From contig CANJXD010000296.1 of the NCBI GenBank assembly GCA_947478535.1, positions 1-7,194 on the forward strand: 7,194 nt of DNA, read 5' to 3'. Positions 5,119-7,194 of this stretch are shown in pieces (the stretch's first letter is position 1; every line of letters begins with the position of its first letter). The stretch comes from Acetobacteraceae bacterium. Lineage in GTDB: Bacteria > Pseudomonadota > Alphaproteobacteria > Acetobacterales > Acetobacteraceae. Made by a program: the position numbers and the translations under genes. The notes below the pieces were generated by a model. It was not told the origin of the DNA. It ran no database searches and saw only the letters and a list, made by a program, of their open reading frames with translations.

Positions 5119-6830
5119 AGTTGACCATTGGCCAGTCGCAGGTGCCGGCCGTGGAACTGCGCCACGGCAGGGCGATGGGCGATCGACAGCACCCCCGCGC
5201 CCGGCAGCCGTTGCGCCACCAGGCCATAGAGCTTCTGCTCGCCCTCGGGGTCGAGGCTCGCGGTCGCTTCGTCGAGAAACAGGAAATCCGGCTTGACCAG
5301 CAGCGCCCGCGCGAAGGCAAGCCGCTGCTGTTCACCGCCGGAAAGCCGGCGGTCCCAGGCATCCTCATCATCCAGTCGCGATGCCAGATGGGCCAGCCCG
5401 ACCGCCTCCAGCGCCTCCCGCACCGCGTCATCCGGCACGCTGGCGGCATCGAGGGGGTAGCAGACGGCGCGGCGGAGCGAGCCCAGCGGCAGGTAAGGCC
5501 GCTGCGGGAGGAACAGCGCGCGGCTGCCGGCGGGGATATGGGCAAGCCCCTCGCCGAACGGCCAGATGCCCGCGAGCGCCCGGAACAGCGTCGATTTCCC
5601 GCTGCCGGACGCGCCGGAGACGAGCACCGCCTCGCCCTTTTCCACCCGCAGCGCGGCATCGCGCACCAGCACGCGGCCATCGGGCAGGGCGATGGTGACG
5701 CCTTCCAGCGTCACGGCCGGGTCCGCCGAATCCCGCAGCCGCACGCCATCGGTGGCGGTGCGGGCGGCGGCGATGGCGGCCTGGAAGCTGGTCAACCGCT
5801 CCACCGTCGCGCGCCATTCCGTCAGCCGCGAGTAATTATCCACGAACCAGGACAATGCCCCCTGCACCTGCCCGAAGGCGGAGCTCGTCTGGATCAGCCC
5901 GCCCAGCGGGATGCGTCCGGCGAAATAGGCGGGGGCGGCGACGACGATGGGGAAGATGCTCGCCACCTGGCCGAAGCCGGCGGTGAAGAAGGTCAGCCGC
6001 TTGGTCGCGGTCATGATCCCCCACCAGTTCTCCGTCAGCGCCGTGAAGCGGGCGAGCAGGCCGCGCTTTTCATCGGCCTCCCCGCCATGCAGGGCGACCC
6101 CCTCCACATTGTCCCGCAGCCGCACCAGGGAGTAGCGGAAATCCGCCTCCACCCGTTGCTGGAGGAAGTTCAGCCGGATCAGCGGCCGGCCGATCAGATG
6201 CGCGATCCAGGTGCCGATGGCGGAATAGAGGATCGCGACCCAGACCATGTAGCCGGGGATGGAGATGCCCAGCACCTCTAGCGGTCCGGACAGCGACCAC
6301 AGCACGACGATGAAGGAGAACAGCGTGACGACGCTGTTCATCAGCCCGAGCCCGAGCGACAGCGTATCATCGACGAACAGCTTGAGGTCTTCCGCCACGC
6401 GCTGGTCGGGGTTGTCGGTCGCCGGGTCGGTCAGCGCGATGCGATAATAGGCGCGATCGGCGAGCCAGCGATCCAGGTAGTCCTTTGTCAGCCAGCGCCG
6501 CCAGCGGATCTGCAGCGCCTGCTTCAGATACAGCTGGTAGACCGCGATCAGGATGTAGATCGCCGCCACCACGGCGAAGCCCGGGAACCAGCTTTCCCCC
6601 GCATCGCCGCCGAGCAGCAGCAGGTTCCAGAAGGTCGCCGCGTCCTTCTCCTCCAGCGCGTTGTAGAAGGCGCGCTGCCAATAGGTGAGGATCACGGTCA
6701 TCCCCACCAGCGACAGGTTCAGCACGACAACGGCGGCCAGCAGCAGCAGCCCGCGCCCGCGTTCCTCGCTGGTCCAGTAGGGGCGGGCGAGCGCCCAGGC
6801 ATCGCGCAGGAAGGAACCGATGAAGCGCAT
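5103..6830 (-). CDS. ABC transporter, fused membrane domain and ATPase (SbmA/BacA/YddA type)
   Basis: A 575-residue half-transporter expected to work as a homodimer in the inner membrane. The N-terminal part (about 1-335) is an SbmA/BacA-like membrane domain (ABC_membrane_2). Its opening has the family hallmarks ARPYWTSEER (15-24) and FYNALEEKDAATFW (55-68), with hydrophobic segments near 27-50, 84-101, 158-181, 187-212 and 281-304. The ATPase half (about 371-575) is intact: Walker A GASGSGKST with K412, Q-loop Q443, signature LSGGEQQ (496-502), Walker B FLFLD with D520 and E521, and H552. Relatives move antimicrobial peptides, bleomycin or cobalamin (mycobacterial Rv1819c), and eukaryotic ABCD members move acyl-CoAs. 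The substrate here is unknown, as is direction, although the TMD class includes importers. The signature is the canonical LSGGE, whereas I recall LSxGEQQR with a different residue in many relatives. A weak AAGG lies 9 nt before the ATG. It follows the DUF1499 gene by 30 bases and overlaps the hydrolase start. Confidence 0.92.
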   Translation of the reverse strand: MRFIGSFLRDAWALARPYWTSEERGRGLLLLAAVVVLNLSLVGMTVILTYWQRAFYNALEEKDAATFWNLLLLGGDAGESWFPGFAVVAAIYILIAVYQLYLKQALQIRWRRWLTKDYLDRWLADRAYYRIALTDPATDNPDQRVAEDLKLFVDDTLSLGLGLMNSVVTLFSFIVVLWSLSGPLEVLGISIPGYMVWVAILYSAIGTWIAHLIGRPLIRLNFLQQRVEADFRYSLVRLRDNVEGVALHGGEADEKRGLLARFTALTENWWGIMTATKRLTFFTAGFGQVASIFPIVVAAPAYFAGRIPLGGLIQTSSAFGQVQGALSWFVDNYSRLTEWRATVERLTSFQAAIAAARTATDGVRLRDSADPAVTLEGVTIALPDGRVLVRDAALRVEKGEAVLVSGASGSGKSTLFRALAGIWPFGEGLAHIPAGSRALFLPQRPYLPLGSLRRAVCYPLDAASVPDDAVREALEAVGLAHLASRLDDEDAWDRRLSGGEQQRLAFARALLVKPDFLFLDEATASLDPEGEQKLYGLVAQRLPGAGVLSIAHRPAVAQFHGRHLRLANGQLGSVV

Positions 6831-6860
6831 CGCTGGTCGCCTTGGCCGGATGGTGGAAAC

Positions 6861-7194
6861 TCAGGGCGCGCGCAGCGCATCCTCAAGCCGTGCGCGCCAT
6901 TGCACCAGGCGCTCACGGTTCACGCCGAGGTCGGACCAGCCGACCAGGCTTCGGGAATACAGGAAGACGCCGGCGCCGCCGGCCAGTGCCACGACCTGGC
7001 CCACGATGATGTCCGGGAAATTGGCCCAGCGCGTGCGGACCACCCACTGCACCTGCCGCCGGTCCGGCCATTCCGCCAGCTTCCAGCAGCGCTCGACATC
7101 CTCCCCCAGCATCCGCAGCGCCGCATAGGCGGCCTCCGCCGAGACCGGCAGCAGCGGCACATTCTCATGCCGCTCCGTCGTGACACCCGGGGGC
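6861..7194 (-). CDS. DUF1499 family protein, C-terminal part (runs off right edge)
   Basis: The frame is open to the right edge and ends in TGA at 6863-6861, giving 110 visible residues. From the edge it reads PPGVTTERHENVPLLPVSAE, then TRWANFPDIIVGQV, and near the end SRSLVGWSDLGVNRERL. The pattern [T]RW..FPDD/I followed by [R/S]SRSxVGxSDLGVNxxR is what I associate with the DUF1499 family, small proteins often with N-terminal membrane segments (which would lie outside the window). Function is unknown. A GTG at 7160 could in principle start a 99-residue protein, but the family-like PPG...HEN stretch precedes it in frame, so the gene is probably cut by the window. It is first of the three visible genes in this row and lies 30 bases before the transporter start. 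Confidence 0.74.
   Translation of the reverse strand, partial: PPGVTTERHENVPLLPVSAEAAYAALRMLGEDVERCWKLAEWPDRRQVQWVVRTRWANFPDIIVGQVVALAGGAGVFLYSRSLVGWSDLGVNRERLVQWRARLEDALRAP

Noticed and set aside
5121..6281. A 386-codon plus-strand frame opposite the ABC transporter, and similar frames opposite the hydrolase (4306-4833)
   Set aside because: Composition is Arg/Gly/Gln/His-rich without domains or ribosome sites. The opposite strand carries complete, motif-bearing genes.
6861..7160. A stand-alone 99-residue gene starting at GTG 7160
   Set aside because: The frame continues upstream to the edge with family-like sequence (PPG...HEN), so this is more likely the tail of a longer DUF1499 gene.

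Overview
The window reads as chromosomal DNA from a high-GC alphaproteobacterium. The G/C-saturated third codon positions and the style of DnaE and the SbmA/YddA-type transporter suggest Acetobacteraceae (Roseomonas-like). This placement is by impression only, with no search behind it. No mobile element, CRISPR array, tRNA or rRNA is visible. All genes share the same GC-rich codon style, so nothing points to recent transfer.

Layout. Left block (1-630, minus strand): a zinc-dependent nucleoside/base deaminase (157-630), whose stop overlaps the GTG start of a SAM-dependent methyltransferase-like gene that runs off the left edge (1-160). Next is an 84-base divergent spacer (631-714). Centre (715-4164, plus strand): dnaE, the replicative DNA polymerase III alpha subunit, 1149 aa and full length. 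Right block (4177-7194, minus strand): an operon-like row transcribed towards dnaE. In transcription order it holds a DUF1499-type protein cut by the right edge (6861-7194), a fused membrane/ATPase ABC transporter of the SbmA/BacA/YddA type (5103-6830), and a membrane-anchored alpha/beta hydrolase (4177-5106). The hydrolase start overlaps the transporter stop in an ATGA. dnaE and the hydrolase converge with only 12 bases between their stops.

How the genes work together. dnaE is a housekeeping gene and probably unrelated to its neighbours. The deaminase/methyltransferase pair is translationally coupled, which hints at a shared small-molecule or modification task, but the substrate is unknown. 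The transporter/hydrolase pair is also translationally coupled. A plausible but unproven reading is that the hydrolase acts on a substrate moved by the transporter.

No clearly new system is present. The best leads are the coupled transporter-hydrolase-DUF1499 operon, the short methyltransferase fragment at the left edge, the apparent leaderless start of dnaE, and two departures from textbook motifs in DnaE: a partly decayed PHP metal site and a clamp-binding motif lacking its glutamine.
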